Source: Cranoglanis bouderius (taxonomy: Eukaryota; Chordata; Actinopteri; Siluriformes; Cranoglanididae). From it: a stretch of DNA of 64,000 bases. Positions within the stretch are counted from its first letter, which is position 1. Every line of letters begins with the position of its first letter. This document shows, one piece after another, positions 12,306 to 44,742 of the stretch. The position numbers and the translations under genes are program-made. The DNA lies in NCBI GenBank assembly GCA_023630585.1, contig CM042560.1, positions 10,356,001 through 10,420,000 of the forward strand, given 5' to 3'. Under the pieces are notes generated by a model. It saw only the letters and a program-made list of their open reading frames with translations. It did not search any database and had not been told where the DNA came from.

Positions 12306-12821
12306 CAGTACTGTGCAAAAGTTTTAGGCACCCTATTTTTTTTAGTACAAACTTTATTATAGATGTTTTATTTTATGACTTCTACATTATCAAGTCAGTA
12401 CAAAAATCATTTTAGATTCCCAAACATTAGTTTTCTAGTACAAAATTAAATGTTACAGAAAAATGTTTGTATGTCATTAAAGAAAGCAGCACTTCTCAGA
12501 AAAAAAAACACAATGAAGGCTGCTGGGTTTTGCTGCAAAAATAAGAAGCGAGTGCGAAAGTCAAAGTCTCCAGAAGAACTGTGGCTGGTTCTGCAAGATG
12601 CTCAATAAAACTTACCAGCTCATTTCCTTATAAAACTGCACACATTATACTGGAGACTACTATTTTTATTAAAAAAATTTTGTCACACCAATTATTGACT
12701 TTTTCATTTACTACTGTTTACTGCTCTTTGTGGTATTTTTTTTTTTAAATGTAGAAACATTTAATTTCATTATTTTGAAGGCATCTTTGCTCTACAGCAT
12801 TTCTTTGCATGTGCCTAAAAC
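12306..12821 (+). mobile_element. Tc1-type miniature element (516 bp, most complete of three copies)
   Basis: Begins after a TA with CAGTACTGTGCAAAAGTTTT and ends GCATGTGCCTAAAAC, the truncated inverse of its start. No transposase remains. The first 20 bases differ from the start of the DD38E element at 4682 at one position, so that family (or a relative) is the likely source of transposase (inference). Partial copies lie at 4454-4620 and 47947-48006. Confidence 0.78.
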
Positions 12822-13203
12822 AACAACAATGATGTGATAAGAAGCAGTCATAATAATAAAAAATAAAATCCCATATTTACTCCTTATGATTAGCTAAACT
12901 GTGTGTTTAGTAAAACTAGAAAATATGAGCATGACATATATGCTACAAATGTCTTGTTCAGCTGCTTTTCACATTGTTAGGAAAAGTATGTAGGTCAGGC
13001 CTGATCCTTGTGTTTGACATTGCCTAGCCTAGCTGAACTATAATATTTGAATGTGCTTTATCATTTTATCACCCAGTTTTTGTTACACCTCAGTCTAGAG
13101 TTGGGACGATAACAGAAAAGGTGTATTGGGAAAAAGAGGAAGAATACAGGATGTTGGCAAAAATCTCTTGGATATGAAGATATATTGTGGAAAAAAAAAT
13201 TAC
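12822..13203. other. Anonymous sequence
   Basis: AT-rich, no recognisable gene or repeat. Confidence 0.5.
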
Positions 13204-13211
13204 CTGTGCAG

Positions 13212-13692
13212 AAGGGATGGGCGATATGGACTTAAAACTATATCAGGATATTTTCTGGTATTTATTGCGATAACGATGTATCAGTTTTTTTTGTATCAGT
13301 GACGATATAAATATAGTACAGCTATTTTCACCATTGTTTTTGGCTACAAGTGATAGCTGCATGCAGTCTTTAGAGCCTCAGAAACACAAACATTGATCTA
13401 AAAGTAAAACTTACCCATCATCACATAGGCTCCTAAAATATACCAATTACATAAAACAGTAAAAAAAATCCAGTAAAAATCCAAACACCAGGCTCTTCCT
13501 CAGCTTCACGTCTGCCTTCCGCCCCATACTTGTTTTTGCTCTGCACGTGAGCTGCGAATGGGTCGCAGACCGTCGCACACAGAAATATGTCATCAACTAG
13601 TCTTTATCGTTATAATCGCGGGAAGACTAATTCTTATTGTGGGGAGAATTTCTATCGGTATATCGCAAACGATAAAACATCGCCCATCCCTA
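13212..13692. mobile_element. hAT-type miniature element, 481 bp, with perfect 8-bp target duplication
   Basis: Left end AAGGGATGGGCGATATGGAC; right end, reverse complemented, TAGGGATGGGCGATGTTTTA. It is flanked on both sides by CTGTGCAG (13204-13211 and 13693-13700). The inside contains ATATCG/CGATAT-rich sequence typical of this common fish element (recalled). No coding capacity. Confidence 0.88.
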
Positions 13693-13700
13693 CTGTGCAG

Positions 13701-15209
13701 GGCCACCAGTAAATAATAAACACTCAAAAAAAGAGAAGCTAACATACCTAATGTAAATAAAGAAAATAAACAACAGGCTTTCTGCTTCCCTAACTAAATG
13801 CAAATCACAGTGCATAACGGAAGACAATTTTATGTCTTTAGCTCGGGGGTGTGTGACCCCATGCAGGGTTACTAGAGAAACTCTGAATCTCCTCTATTCA
13901 TTTATTACAAATTAATTCACTTGAAATGTTACTGGGAGTCACATTCAGACCAGCCACGTTAAAAGAGTACATGTTATTTTAGTCTTTCTTTTTTCCCCCC
14001 TGCACTATCCTGCCATGCAGCACTGGCACAGCTCAATAAAAATGGACAGGTTTTCCCCGTCCATCTACCTCTGCTAAACCAGCTAGCGTTGTGTCTCAAA
14101 TCGCATACTTGAGTACTATTCTAGATAATTATTGCTATGCTGACCTGTTTGTCCCCATTACAGTTAGTGTTTGAATTTTAAAAGCCTCTGATTTAGCCTT
14201 CAGACACATTGAACGCTGTTTTGAACACCAGTCTTCTAAATTTTCTAGATTAGTAAATACTTTTGAATGCAAGGTTAGAGTTTTCGATTTCAGACGCAGC
14301 CCATAACGTTAATCACGATGATGGCAGAAGGTTTTATGAGAGAGAGAGAGAGAGAGAGAGAGTTTGTCATCACTGTGCATAACTAAACATCACTGTGCAA
14401 ATCACTAAACATGTTACAGTTTGGCTTGGAAACTTGATGATCATTGATGTTTTGGCTCTGACTTGCCATCTAGTGACTTTAAACTTTAAAACCGTACACA
14501 AGATACGCAGCATGTTCGTGAACTATGATGTTGTTGTTTTCCGCTCCTTCTGCTTGCACACATCATGCTCCAAGTATAAACCAGGCTCCTCTGCTTTGTG
14601 TTGTGGATTTTCTTTGTAACACCGCAATAATTCCCACTAGTCTGGTAAGACAGTGCAAGGAATATTCCTTTGGTTTGGTCTCTTATGTTACACATACATG
14701 TGTTACTGACATAATAAAATGTTCTAATGTTACAGTAGTCCTATATTAGCCTGTAAACCTGGAATAAAGAAAAATGTTGGGTGGTCAAAAAATAATAACG
14801 TCCATTTGGGGTCGTTTGCGCAAAAAGTTTGGCAACCCCTGCTTTAACTCTTTCTCCTAGGGCTTCTAAATGTATTATAACCCGTTTATCCCATCCCTTC
14901 TATCTTTAGTCTTAAAGCTAATATCTCTCACCTGATAGTTCTTGCCTTTTCCACATTATATTTATTGAAATAGGTCAAAAGCATAAGTATAAAATTGTGT
15001 CTGTACATAAAGAAGCTGCAGATGTTCACTTTGGCAAAGCTGGAACAGACCTGCATGCTGCTTGGCCAAGTGTAGTCACCGAGGCGTAGCATATTGTGGA
15101 TCGTGAAGGGATTGTAAATCATATAATCTTTTGCCTTCTGCAGCATTATTGTTTTATTTATTTGTCTGGATGCACAGTGTTAACATTTTACACATTCTTC
15201 CCTTTCCAG
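13701..15209. other. Anonymous sequence upstream of the first kdm6a exon found
   Basis: Presumably intron. It holds a (GA)n tract at 14339-14362. Short frames near 14400-14750 have no recognisable product. I looked for the preceding kdm6a exon and did not find it. Confidence 0.55.
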
Positions 15210-35957
<20,748 letters not shown>

Positions 35958-36309
35958 GTGAGACCAGATAGATACACACGCTGATCACAGTAATCCCTAA
36001 ACTCACTACCACACACACACACACACACACACATATCTCACATCTTATACACGGCTTAATTGCCTCAACCATGCTTCTCACGTTTCAATTTTTTATGTTA
36101 CTGAGGAAAGACTAATTTTCCTGACAGTCTTATATTAATAAACAAAGAGGAGCATGGTGTATGTGTTTGGGCTTCACTAGTGTAGCTTTACCTTTCCTTT
36201 TTTAAATGTGATTAGAGTTTGTTTCCTGTCACACCTGTAGATATAAGTAATCTAGATGCCGCAATAGACGTCCCCTACACACACACACACACACGCACAC
36301 ACGCACATA
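35958..36309. other. kdm6a intron sequence with (CA)n tracts
   Basis: CA tracts at 36009-36033 and 36278-36300. No exon or element end recognised. Confidence 0.6.
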
Positions 36310-36437
36310 CAGTGGGTATAGAAAAGAATCACATTTTGTTGCTTTTCAGACTGAAATGAAGACGGACACAGTTTTTGTTTTATCCAGCTGTATTTACTCA
36401 GTGCAACTTATAACATCCAAGTGAAAGATATAACACC
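36310..36437 (+). mobile_element. End fragment of Tc1-like family (as at 56530)
   Basis: CAGTGGGTATAGAAAAGAAT and the following 110 bp match the left end of the element at 56530 (CCAGCTGTATTTACTCAGTG, CTTATAACATCCAAGTGAAA). It is cut off by an AT/GT microsatellite at 36438. Confidence 0.82.

Positions 36438-36497
<60 letters not shown>
36438..36497. repeat. (AT)n-(GT)n compound microsatellite
   Basis: Lies exactly between the ends of two different Tc1-like elements. Confidence 0.95.
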
Positions 36498-38072
36498 CAG
36501 TATCTCACAAAAGTGTAAATATTTTATTATATCTTTTCATGGGACAACACTGAAGATATGACACTTTGCTACAATGTAAAGTAGCGAGTGTACAGCTTGT
36601 ATAACAGTGTAAATTTGCTGTCCCCTCAAAATAACTCAGCACACAGCCATTAATGTCTAAACTGCTGGCAACAAAAGTGAGTACTCCCCTAAGTGAAAAT
36701 GTCCAAAATGGGCCCAATTAGCCATTTTCTGTCCCCGGTGTCATGTGACTCGTTAGTGTTACAAGGTCTCAGGTGTGAATGGGGAGCAGGTGTGTTAAGT
36801 TTGGTGTTATCGCTCTCACACTCTCTCATACTGGTCACTGGAAGTTCAACATGGCACCTCATGGTAAAGAACTCTCTGAGGATCTGAAAGAAAAATTGTT
36901 GCTCTACATAAAGATGGCCTAGGCTATAAGTAGATTGCCAACACCCTGAAACTGAGCTGCAGCACGGTGGCCAAGACCATACAGCGGTTTAACAGGACAG
37001 GTTCCACTCAGAACAGGCCTCTCCATGGTCGACCAAAGAAGTTGAGTGCACGTGCTCAGCATCATATCCAGAGGCTGGCTTTGCAGAATAGATGTATGAG
37101 TGCTGCCAGCATTGCTGCAGAGGTTGAAGGGGTGGGAGGTCAGCCTGTCAGTGCTCAGACCATATGCCGCACATTGCATCAAATTGGTCTGCATGGCTGT
37201 CTTCCAAGAAGGAAGCCTCATCTAAAGATGATGCACAAGAAAGCCCGCAAACAGTTTGCTGAAGACAAGCAGACTAAGGACATGGATTACTGGAACCATG
37301 TCCTGTGGTCTGATGAGACCAAGATAAACTTATTTGGTTCAGATAGTGTCAAGCGTGTGTGGCGGCAACCAGGTGAGGAGTACAAAGACAAATGTGTCTT
37401 GCCTATAGTCAAGCATGGTGGTGGAAGTGTCATGGTCTGGGGCTGCATGAGTGCTGCCGGCACTGGGGAGCTACAGTTCATTGAGGGAACCATGAATGCC
37501 AACATGTACTGTGACATACTGAAGCAGAGCATGATCCCCTCCCTTCGGAAACTGGGCTGCAGGGCAGTATTCCAACATGATAGCGACCCCAAACACACCT
37601 CCAAGATGACCACGTCTTGGAAATGGACTGGCCAAGCATGTCTCCAGACCTAAACCCTATTGAGCATCTGTGGGGCATCCTCAAACGAAAGATGGAGGAG
37701 TGCAAGGTCTCTAACATCCACCAGCTCTGTCATGGAGGAGTGGAAGAGGATTCCAGTGGCAACCTGTGAAGCTTTGGTGAACTCCATGCCCAACAGGGTT
37801 AAGGCAGTGCTGGAAAATAATGGTGGCCACACAAAATATTGACAATTTGGGCATTTTCACTTAGGGGTGTACTCATTTTTGTTGCCAGCGGTTTAGACAT
37901 TAATGGCTGTGTGTTGAGTTATTTTGAGGGGACAGCAAATTTACACTGTTATACAAGCTGTACACTCACTACTTTACATTGTAGCAAAGTGTCATTTCTT
38001 CAGTGTTGTCCCATGAAAAGATATAATAAAACATTTACAAAAAAGTGAGGGGTGTACTTTTGTGAGATACTG
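36498..38072 (+). mobile_element. Tc1-like element with terminal repeats (1575 bp)
   Basis: Left end CAGTATCTCACAAAAGTGTA, right end reverse complemented CAGTATCTCACAAAAGTACA, TA on both sides. The terminal 200 bp are long inverted repeats: AGCACACAGCCATTAATGTC on the left pairs with GACATTAATGGCTGTGTGTT on the right. It carries a + strand transposase with four or more lesions. Confidence 0.92.
36851..37841 (+). pseudogene. Tc1-like transposase pseudogene
   Basis: Starts MAPHGKELSEDLKE at 36851. A base appears lost in GAAAAATTG and a TAG follows at the codon after GLGYK. From 36967 to 37653 it is open for 228 codons: RPKKLSARAQHHIQRLALQN, the first catalytic Asp in VLWSDETKINLFG, HGGGSVMVWGC, and the second Asp in FQHDSDPKHTSK. 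A deletion near 37615 then shifts frame; the Glu region (SPDLNPIEHLWGILKRK) is read in another frame, and a further shift near 37730 precedes the C-terminus (MPNRVKAVLENNGGHTKY, ending 37841). So all three acidic residues are present but cannot be made as one protein. Confidence 0.9.
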
Positions 38073-38075
38073 TAT

Positions 38076-38268
<193 letters not shown>

Positions 38269-38271
<3 letters not shown>

Positions 38272-39584
38272 TGAGAGAAAAAAGTATTGATCCCCTGCTG
38301 ATTTTGTACATTTGCCCACTGACAAAGAAATGATCAGTCTGTCATTTTAATGGTAGGTGTTTTTTAACAGTGAGAGACAGAATAACAACAAAAAAATCCA
38401 GAAAAACTGGCTAGGCCACTCCAGGACCTTAATGTGCTTCTTCTTGAGCCACTCCTTTGTTGCCTTGGCTGTATGTTTTGGGTCATTGTCATGCTGGAAT
38501 ACCCATCCACGACCCTTTTTCAATGCCCTGGCTGAGGGAAGGAGGTTCTCACCCAGGATTTGATGGTACATGGCCCCGTCCATCGTCCCTTTGATGCGGT
38601 GCAGTTGTCCTGTCCCCTTAGCAGAAAAACACCCCCAAAGCATAATGTTTCCTCCTCCATGTTTGACGGTGGGGATAGTGTTCTTGGGGTCATAGGCAGC
38701 ATTCCTCTTCCTCCAAACACGGCGAGTTGAGTTGATGCCAAAGAGCTCGAATTTGGTCTCATCTGACCACAACACTTTCACCCAGTTCTCCTCTGAATCA
38801 TTCAGGCAAACTTCAGACGGGCCTGTACTTGTGCTTTCTTGAGCAGGGGGACCTTGCGGGCGCTGCAGGATTTCAGTCCTTCACGGCGTAGTGTGTTACC
38901 GATTGTTTTCTTGGTGACTATGGTCCCAGCTGCCTTGAGATCATTAAGCAGATCCTCCCGTGTAGTTCTGGGCTGATTCCTCACCGTTCTCATGATCATT
39001 GAAACTCCACGAGGTGAGATCTTGCATGGAGCCCCAGACCGAGGGAGACTGACAGTTATTTTGTGTTTCTTCCATTTGTGAATAATTGCACCAACTGTTG
39101 TCACCTTCTCACCAAGCTGTTTGGCGATTGTCTTGTAGCCCATTCCAGCCTTGTGTAGGTCTACAATCTTGTCCCTGACATCCTTGGACAGCTCTTTGGT
39201 CTTGGCCATGGTGGAGAGTTTGGAATCTGATTGATTGATTGCTTCTGTGGACAGGTGTCTTTTATACAGGTAACAAACTGAGATTAGGAGCACTCCCTTT
39301 AAGAGAGTGCTCCTAATCTCAGCTCGTTACCTTTGTAAAAGACAACTGGGAGCCAGAAATCTTGCTGATTGATAGGGGATCAAATACTTGGAACAAATAT
39401 TTCACTCATTAAAATGCAAATCAATTTATAACTTTTTTGAAATGCGTTTTTCTGGATTTTTTTGTTGTTATTCTGTCTCTCACTGTTAAAATACACCTAC
39501 CATTAAAATTATAGAATGATCATTTCTTTGTCAGTGGGCAAACATACGAAATCAGCAGGGGAGCAAATACTTTTTCCCTCACTG
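38269..39584 (-). mobile_element. Tc1-like element with internal deletion (1316 bp)
   Basis: Left end CAGTGAGAGAAAAAAGTATT, right end reverse complemented CAGTGAGGGAAAAAGTATTT. The minus-strand transposase starts at 39209. Its frame breaks at 38801-38804 (KFA then TGA) and ends where LEWPSQ runs straight into the left-end sequence, so the Glu region is deleted. A near-perfect hairpin (GAGATTAGGAGCACTC / GAGTGCTCCTAATCTC, about 39280-39322) lies before the coding region. A related copy is at 48060-48912. Confidence 0.9.
38347..39209 (-). pseudogene. Tc1-like transposase pseudogene lacking the catalytic Glu
   Basis: From ATG at 39209 it encodes MAKTKELSKDVRDKIVDLHK and YKTIAKQLGEKVTTVGAIIH (helix-turn-helix), SLPRSGAPCKISPRG and ARKVPLLKKAQVQARLKFA, then a stop. 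After a frame change it continues with VKVLWSDETKFELFG (first Asp), HGGGNIMLWGCFSAKGTGQL and VFQHDNDPKHTAKATKEWLK (second Asp). It then stops matching at EWPSQ. The missing segment normally contains the DLNPIEN motif. The first 135 codons are intact and could encode a DNA-binding-only protein (inference). Confidence 0.9.
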
Positions 39585-40150
39585 TATATATAGATACATA
39601 TTTACAATTAGTAAAAAAAAATGTAAACATATTTACAATTAGTCCCACCAGGATTTCATTTTTTTCTTATGATCATTGCGATCAAAATGACTGATTTTGT
39701 GGCAGTAGTTTCTAGAATTTTGTGGAACATTTGCGATGTTGTTAATAGGATACCAAATTTACCCATTTACAATATTATGTATGATGTCAGATGTATAATA
39801 GTCATACATTACACAAAGAACAAACAAAATGCATAAAGCTTGTTTATTTTTTCTTACCAATTCTGGCACACAACTTTTAAACAACTTTGAAAACATCAAT
39901 AAGCATAGAAAATTTCCCCACCTGACTTATGTGAACATGCACAAATAGCAGGTGTAGTAATTTGTACATAGATAACATATGTAACTCCAATTCACACAGG
40001 CTAAATATCTCAGATTATCACTCACAAAATGCAGGTGACATTACGCTCAACCTGTTAATTCACTGCTCTGCAATTTAGGCACAAAAACAATCTTTATCAT
40101 CAACTCATACTTTAAACAAATAGAATACAAACATTGATTGTAGGCCATTC
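39585..40150. other. Anonymous sequence
   Basis: AT-rich, no element or exon recognised. Confidence 0.55.
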
Positions 40151-40159
40151 TAGTATATG

Positions 40160-41000
40160 CTAAACTTGCAAACATATTTTGGAACTGTGTAGACATATTT
40201 GGCAGAGGCAGTTACATTTCACTTTTGAGCAGTGGGTCATCCATTTCCAGAAGACTACTGTCCACTTTCTGATTGTAATACATAAGACCAGAGCCCTCAG
40301 GTTACAAGTACGTTGAAGTAGAATGCCTTCAGTTGGCGAGAGCAAGCTTATAGATGCTGTTGCTGAGTTCTGCATCTGCAGAGTTGGAAATTGCATCTTT
40401 CTAGAGCAGGGCCAGTTTGCTCAACACAGGAAGCCTGTCCTGTAGACCTACCCAAAAGGTGCCAAGGTATACAATCCCACTCACAGATGCTTGAAGTGCT
40501 GCTGGACCCAGATTGGTGATGTAGCTATTCTTCTCATCCTCAGGCACTGAGGAGAAGGCAGGAATGGTTTTGTAGCTGTTGGGGCCGTCATCCATGAATG
40601 CAAGACATTGTGGCTCAAAAATTCTGACCTCTTTGAGAATCTCAATGCCAGGTTGTCCATGCTCCCTGTACTTACTCAGCTTTTCATCAGCATCACTGAA
40701 TGCTGCTTTCACCTGATTTAAGACTTTTGTCTTGAGCTCATGAGACAACACAAAATGTGAGAAGTACAGACTACACACCTCATCATGGAGCTGTTTGTTT
40801 TTGCCATAAGTTTATCTGCAGATCCTCAAAGTACTCAAATACCTTCGTTGTGACAGGGTGTCTGCTTTGAAAAAGGACCAACATTTGCACTATTACCTTG
40901 CTTTTGTCACACTCAATGTTCAGTTGAACCTGTAGGGAACACCTGAGACAGCAGAGGGGGGAGGAAGATGGGGTTTGGGTTATTTTATTCATACTGTACC
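40160..41000 (-). pseudogene. hAT-like transposase C-terminal fragment
   Basis: Minus strand. The upper part encodes VIVQMLVLFQSRHPVTTKVF and EYFEDLQINLW; after a frame change a 125-codon frame follows (VLNQVKAAFSDADEKLSKYR, EVRIFEPQCLAF, RLPVLSKLALL). After its stop, the third frame section gives AISNSADAELSNSIYKLALA and GLMYYNQK, which I read as the hAT C-terminal dimerisation domain (the usual form is SADVERSFS...Y). The pattern fits a hAT or ZBED-type transposase, but no terminal repeats were found and family placement is by pattern only. Confidence 0.65.
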
Positions 41001-41163
41001 CACAACAATAAATAACTAGCTTAAACTGATTTTATGCTTTAAACTTACCTGCATTTCTGTCTGTAGAAATTCCCTGTAATGAGTGAAATGCTCTGTATGA
41101 TATTGCACTGCAGAGAACCTCGAGTTCCTACGGGAAAAATAATTGCACACCTTAGAATGTCTG

Positions 41164-42660
41164 TCAGAGCAGATGGTAAACGCTGGTACAAATCAATTTA
41201 ATCCCCAGTAATTCATGAAGTTTGTGTAGTGTCTGTGACGTAAACAATGTGCCCTGGTCAGTCAGGATCTCTTTCAGCATCCTGACTCGGGAGATATCAT
41301 GAAAGAGAGCTTCCGCAACATTATGTGCTTCTGGATATCGCATTGCATAATCCACCAGAACTAAAACAAAATGAATTCCTCTTGTGCACCTTTTTAATGA
41401 CCTGACGAGGTCCATGCCAATTCTTTCTAAGTGAACCTCGATTAATGGTAATGGGCGCAATGGCACTTTTAGGGTGGCTGGTGGATTCACCAGCTGACAT
41501 TTTTGACATGCTGCACACCACCTGTAAGTATCGCCACTAATGCCCGACCAATAAAAACGAGCCTTTCAATGGTTTAGCGTCTTATCCTGGTCCAAATGCC
41601 CAGCCATGGGATTACGATGAGCCACATGGAACAAAAGTTCCCTACGGCTTTTTGAGACCAACAACTGGGTTATCTCTTCCTTAGTTTGAGTGTCCTGCGT
41701 CACTTGATATAACCTATCTTTAGTAATAGCGAAGTATGGAATCCGGATCAGTATTCTCACTTCTCTGAGGGAGCGTTACTTCTGGAAATGCCCGGTTTTC
41801 CCACCGTGCCTACAAACCTGCCCAGGCTTTGCCTCGGTTGTGGTGGGTATGGAAGGTTCTACCTGTGTGGAAAGAGAGGGAGGGGTAGGGAAACCCCGGA
41901 AGCTGGTTTTGGGGGAATTGGCCTTTCTGTGTTGCAGAACGGGGGTAGGGCGGGTAGGAGGAAGGGAAGTATGAAAGCAAGGGGGAGAGAGAAAAAGGAG
42001 GGGCTCGTCTGTCCCAGATATGCCACCAGGTGGTCCTCTGCCAGCTGGGCTGCTTCATCTATCATCGCTGGATGATGGCACCAGATCCACTCCGCCGTCC
42101 CCTCCGGTAGTCAGGTGACTACTATGAGGTCGACTGTTCCTTTGGCATTGCGCCCCTCTGCCAGAAGCCATCTTCAGCAGGTGTCTTGGAGCTTTTGGGT
42201 GAAGCCGGAAGGGTGGCCAAGCTCGCTGAGTGTCAGGGAGCGCAAGTGCTGACGGTGCTGTTCAGGAGTGTGGCCGACTCGTTCCAATATCGCCCGCTTC
42301 GTGTCCGGGTACTCCAGAAGGTTTGCTGCCAGAAGCTGATGGGCCGCAAGTTAGGCTTACCCTGACAGGAGCAGCAGTAAGCTGGCTGCCCACTGGGACT
42401 TGGGCCAGCCCCACACTTCTGGGGCATGCTCAAACAACTCCAGGAACGCTTCCGAATCACCCTGCAGCGATGTGGGTTGTGGCCGTGGTGGCCGCTGGGG
42501 CTGCTGTTGAAGTGCCCGCTTGCTGGACCAGGCTCCAGAGCACCTGCTGATCCTCTGCCTGGGCTTCAAGCAGGGCCTGATGTTGGGTCTGGCGGAGGCT
42601 GGCGAGGGACTGGACGATCTGGGCCAGTGGTGAGGACTCCACAACGAAACTCTTCTTCAA
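41164..42660 (-). pseudogene. Ty3/Gypsy-type LTR retrotransposon remnant (gag plus integrase, polymerase deleted)
   Basis: Minus strand, reading from 42660 down. The gag part (EAFLELFEHAPEVWGWPKSQ, then AAQLAEDHLVAYLG) resembles the SCAN-like capsid of Gypsy-type gag. A degenerate zinc knuckle (CRHGGKTGHFQK) lies at about 41795-41830. Next is the integrase zinc-binding region (LLFHVAHRNPMAGHLDQDKT, then CAACQKCQ), and the catalytic core with two Asp residues (GMDLVRSL; LTDQGTLF). The third acidic residue is not reached. Protease, reverse transcriptase and RNase H are absent between gag and integrase. No LTRs were seen. Several stops; inactive. Confidence 0.8.
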
Positions 42661-42679
42661 TTCCTGGGTTTCGGCACCA

Positions 42680-43370
42680 ATGTAACACTTCCCAGATCAT
42701 TTCAATGGGATTCAAATCTGGGCTTTGGCTAGGCCATTCCATAACCCTCCATTTCTTCTTTTTGAGTCATTCCTTGGTGGATTTGCTAGTGTGCTTAGGA
42801 TCATTATTCTGTTGAATGGTCCACTTTTGGTTCAACTTCATCTTTTGGACAGATGGCCTCACATTATCTTCAAGCACTCTTTGATACGATGCAGAATTCA
42901 TAGTTGAATCAATGGATGCAATCTGCCCAGTCCCTGAAGCCTCGAAACAACCATAACATTTCCACCATCGTGCTTCCCATTTGGTATAAGGTGCTTCTTC
43001 TGAAAAGCTGTCTTTTGGTCTGCGCCAAACATGTCTGCTGTTACTGTGGCCAAACAACTCTATCTTTGATTTGTCTGTTGAGAGCACATTATTCCAAAAG
43101 GCCTGGTCTTTGCCTATATGCTCATTGGCAAACTGTAGTCTTGCAAAGGCTTTTTCCTGGCAAGCCTCCCATGCAGGTCAAATTTTCTCTTTCTGATTGT
43201 AGAAGCACGCACTTTGACACCAACAGTTGCAAGACTTACTAGCAGATCCTGTGATGAAATTTTGGGGTTCTTGGAAACTTCTTTTTTGCATCAGATGGTC
43301 TGCTCTTGGGCTGAATTTGCTGGGACAGCCAGTCCTGGACAAATTGGAAGTCATTTGAAATCTGTGCCAT
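42680..43370 (-). mobile_element. Tc1-like element fragment
   Basis: Minus strand. A 106-codon frame (42767-43087) carries DKSKIELFG (first Asp), a partly degraded HGGGN-like region, GTGQIASIDSTMNSASYQRV and TIQQNNDPKHTSKSTKE. At the second catalytic position Asn stands where Asp is expected (QQNND for QQDND). The Glu region (PDLNPIEMIW-like) is in the reading at 42690-42740. The N-terminal half continues to 43370 in broken frames and stops at a TA/CA microsatellite. Confidence 0.82.
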
Positions 43371-43389
43371 AAATAAAATTTATTTGTAG

Positions 43390-43522
<133 letters not shown>

Positions 43523-43535
43523 ATATGTATCACCA

Positions 43536-43720
43536 CATACTTTATTAGGAACTTTATACTAATGTTGGGTAGGGCCTCCCTTTGCTCTCAAAACTGTCTT
43601 TGTGGAATGGATTCCTCAAGATGTTGGAGACATTCCTTTGAGATTCTTGTCCATGTTAACATGATCGTGTCACGCAATTCCTGCAGATTCAGTCATGCAG
43701 TTGAACAGACAATCACGAAA
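43536..43720. mobile_element. DNA-transposon end fragment
   Basis: TTTATTAGGAACTTTATACT, GGTAGGGCCTCCCTTTGCTC and CATTCCTTTGAGATTCTTGT match one end of a Tc1-type fish family as I recall it. Only about 180 bp are left. Confidence 0.5.
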
Positions 43721-43961
43721 CAGTAAATGCTTAAAAACTTCTTCCTAAATGCAGGTGATTCTGATCAGCCTAAATGATACATTGAGGAACATATTGAGGT
43801 CACAGAGACATATGATCCTGGTCCAGCTGCAAAAAAACAGAAATGTTGTACATTTGAGAAAATGCATTGCAAGGTAACATTTGAGTGTTTCTTTAAATAC
43901 ATTTCAGTCTAGTTAAAACAAAGATGAATGAAATGTCATTAGCATCTGTGTCATAAAGTAA

Positions 43962-44742
43962 TACACTCACAGTCCACTTTAATTGAAACACCTGCTCATT
44001 TTTACAATCAGCCAATTATGAGGCAGCAGCACAATGCAGAAAATCATGCACATACAGGTCAAGAGCTTCAGTTAATGTTCACACCAGAAACTGCTGATGT
44101 CCTAGGAGTTCACACATGACAGTCTCTAGAGTTTACACAGAATGCTGTGAAAAACATCCTGTGAGCGTATGGTCTGCAGGCTGAAACACCTTGTTGATGA
44201 GAAAGATCAGAGAGAATGACCAGTCTGATTTGAGCTGACAGGAAGTGTTTCAACCGTGGTGAGCAGAAAAGCATCTCAGAACACACAACTCATCAAACTT
44301 TGAGGTAGATAACAGCAGAAGACTACATCAGGTTCCACTTCTGTCAGCCAAGAACAATAATATGAAGCTATCATGGGCACAAAAAACTTTTAAAATTTTT
44401 TTTCTCTGACCTCTCCTCAACAAGGCATTTCCACCCACAGAACTGTCGTTCGCTCAGTGTTTTTCGCACCATTCTGTGTGAACTGTAGAGACTGTTGTGT
44501 GTTAAAATCCCAGATCAACAGTTTCTCACACCAGCTCATCTTATACCAACATCCATGCCACGACTAAAGTCACAGTGATCACACTTTTTCTTCATTCTGA
44601 TATTTGATGTGAACGTTAACTAAAGCTCTTGACCTGTACCTGCATGCTTTTTTGCATTGCACTGATTCCACCTGATTAGCTGATTAGATAACTCCAGGAA
44701 TGTGCAAGTGTAAAGTTCCTTATAAACTGCACTGTGAGTGTA
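43962..44742. mobile_element. Fold-back Tc1-derived element (copy 3, 781 bp)
   Basis: Starts TACACTCACAGTCCACTTTA and ends with the inverse AACTGCACTGTGAGTGTA. The left arm runs to about 44380 (CTGTCAGCCAAGAACAATAA); the right arm (about 44400-44742) is the inverted first part (TTTCCACCCACAGAACTGTC, GACCTGTACCTGCATGCTTT). The structure is the same as at 29086. Confidence 0.82.

Noticed and set aside
41788..42815. Gly/Arg-rich and Cys/Trp-rich plus-strand frames (95 to 129 codons)
   Set aside because: They are shadows of the GC-rich minus-strand gag remnant.
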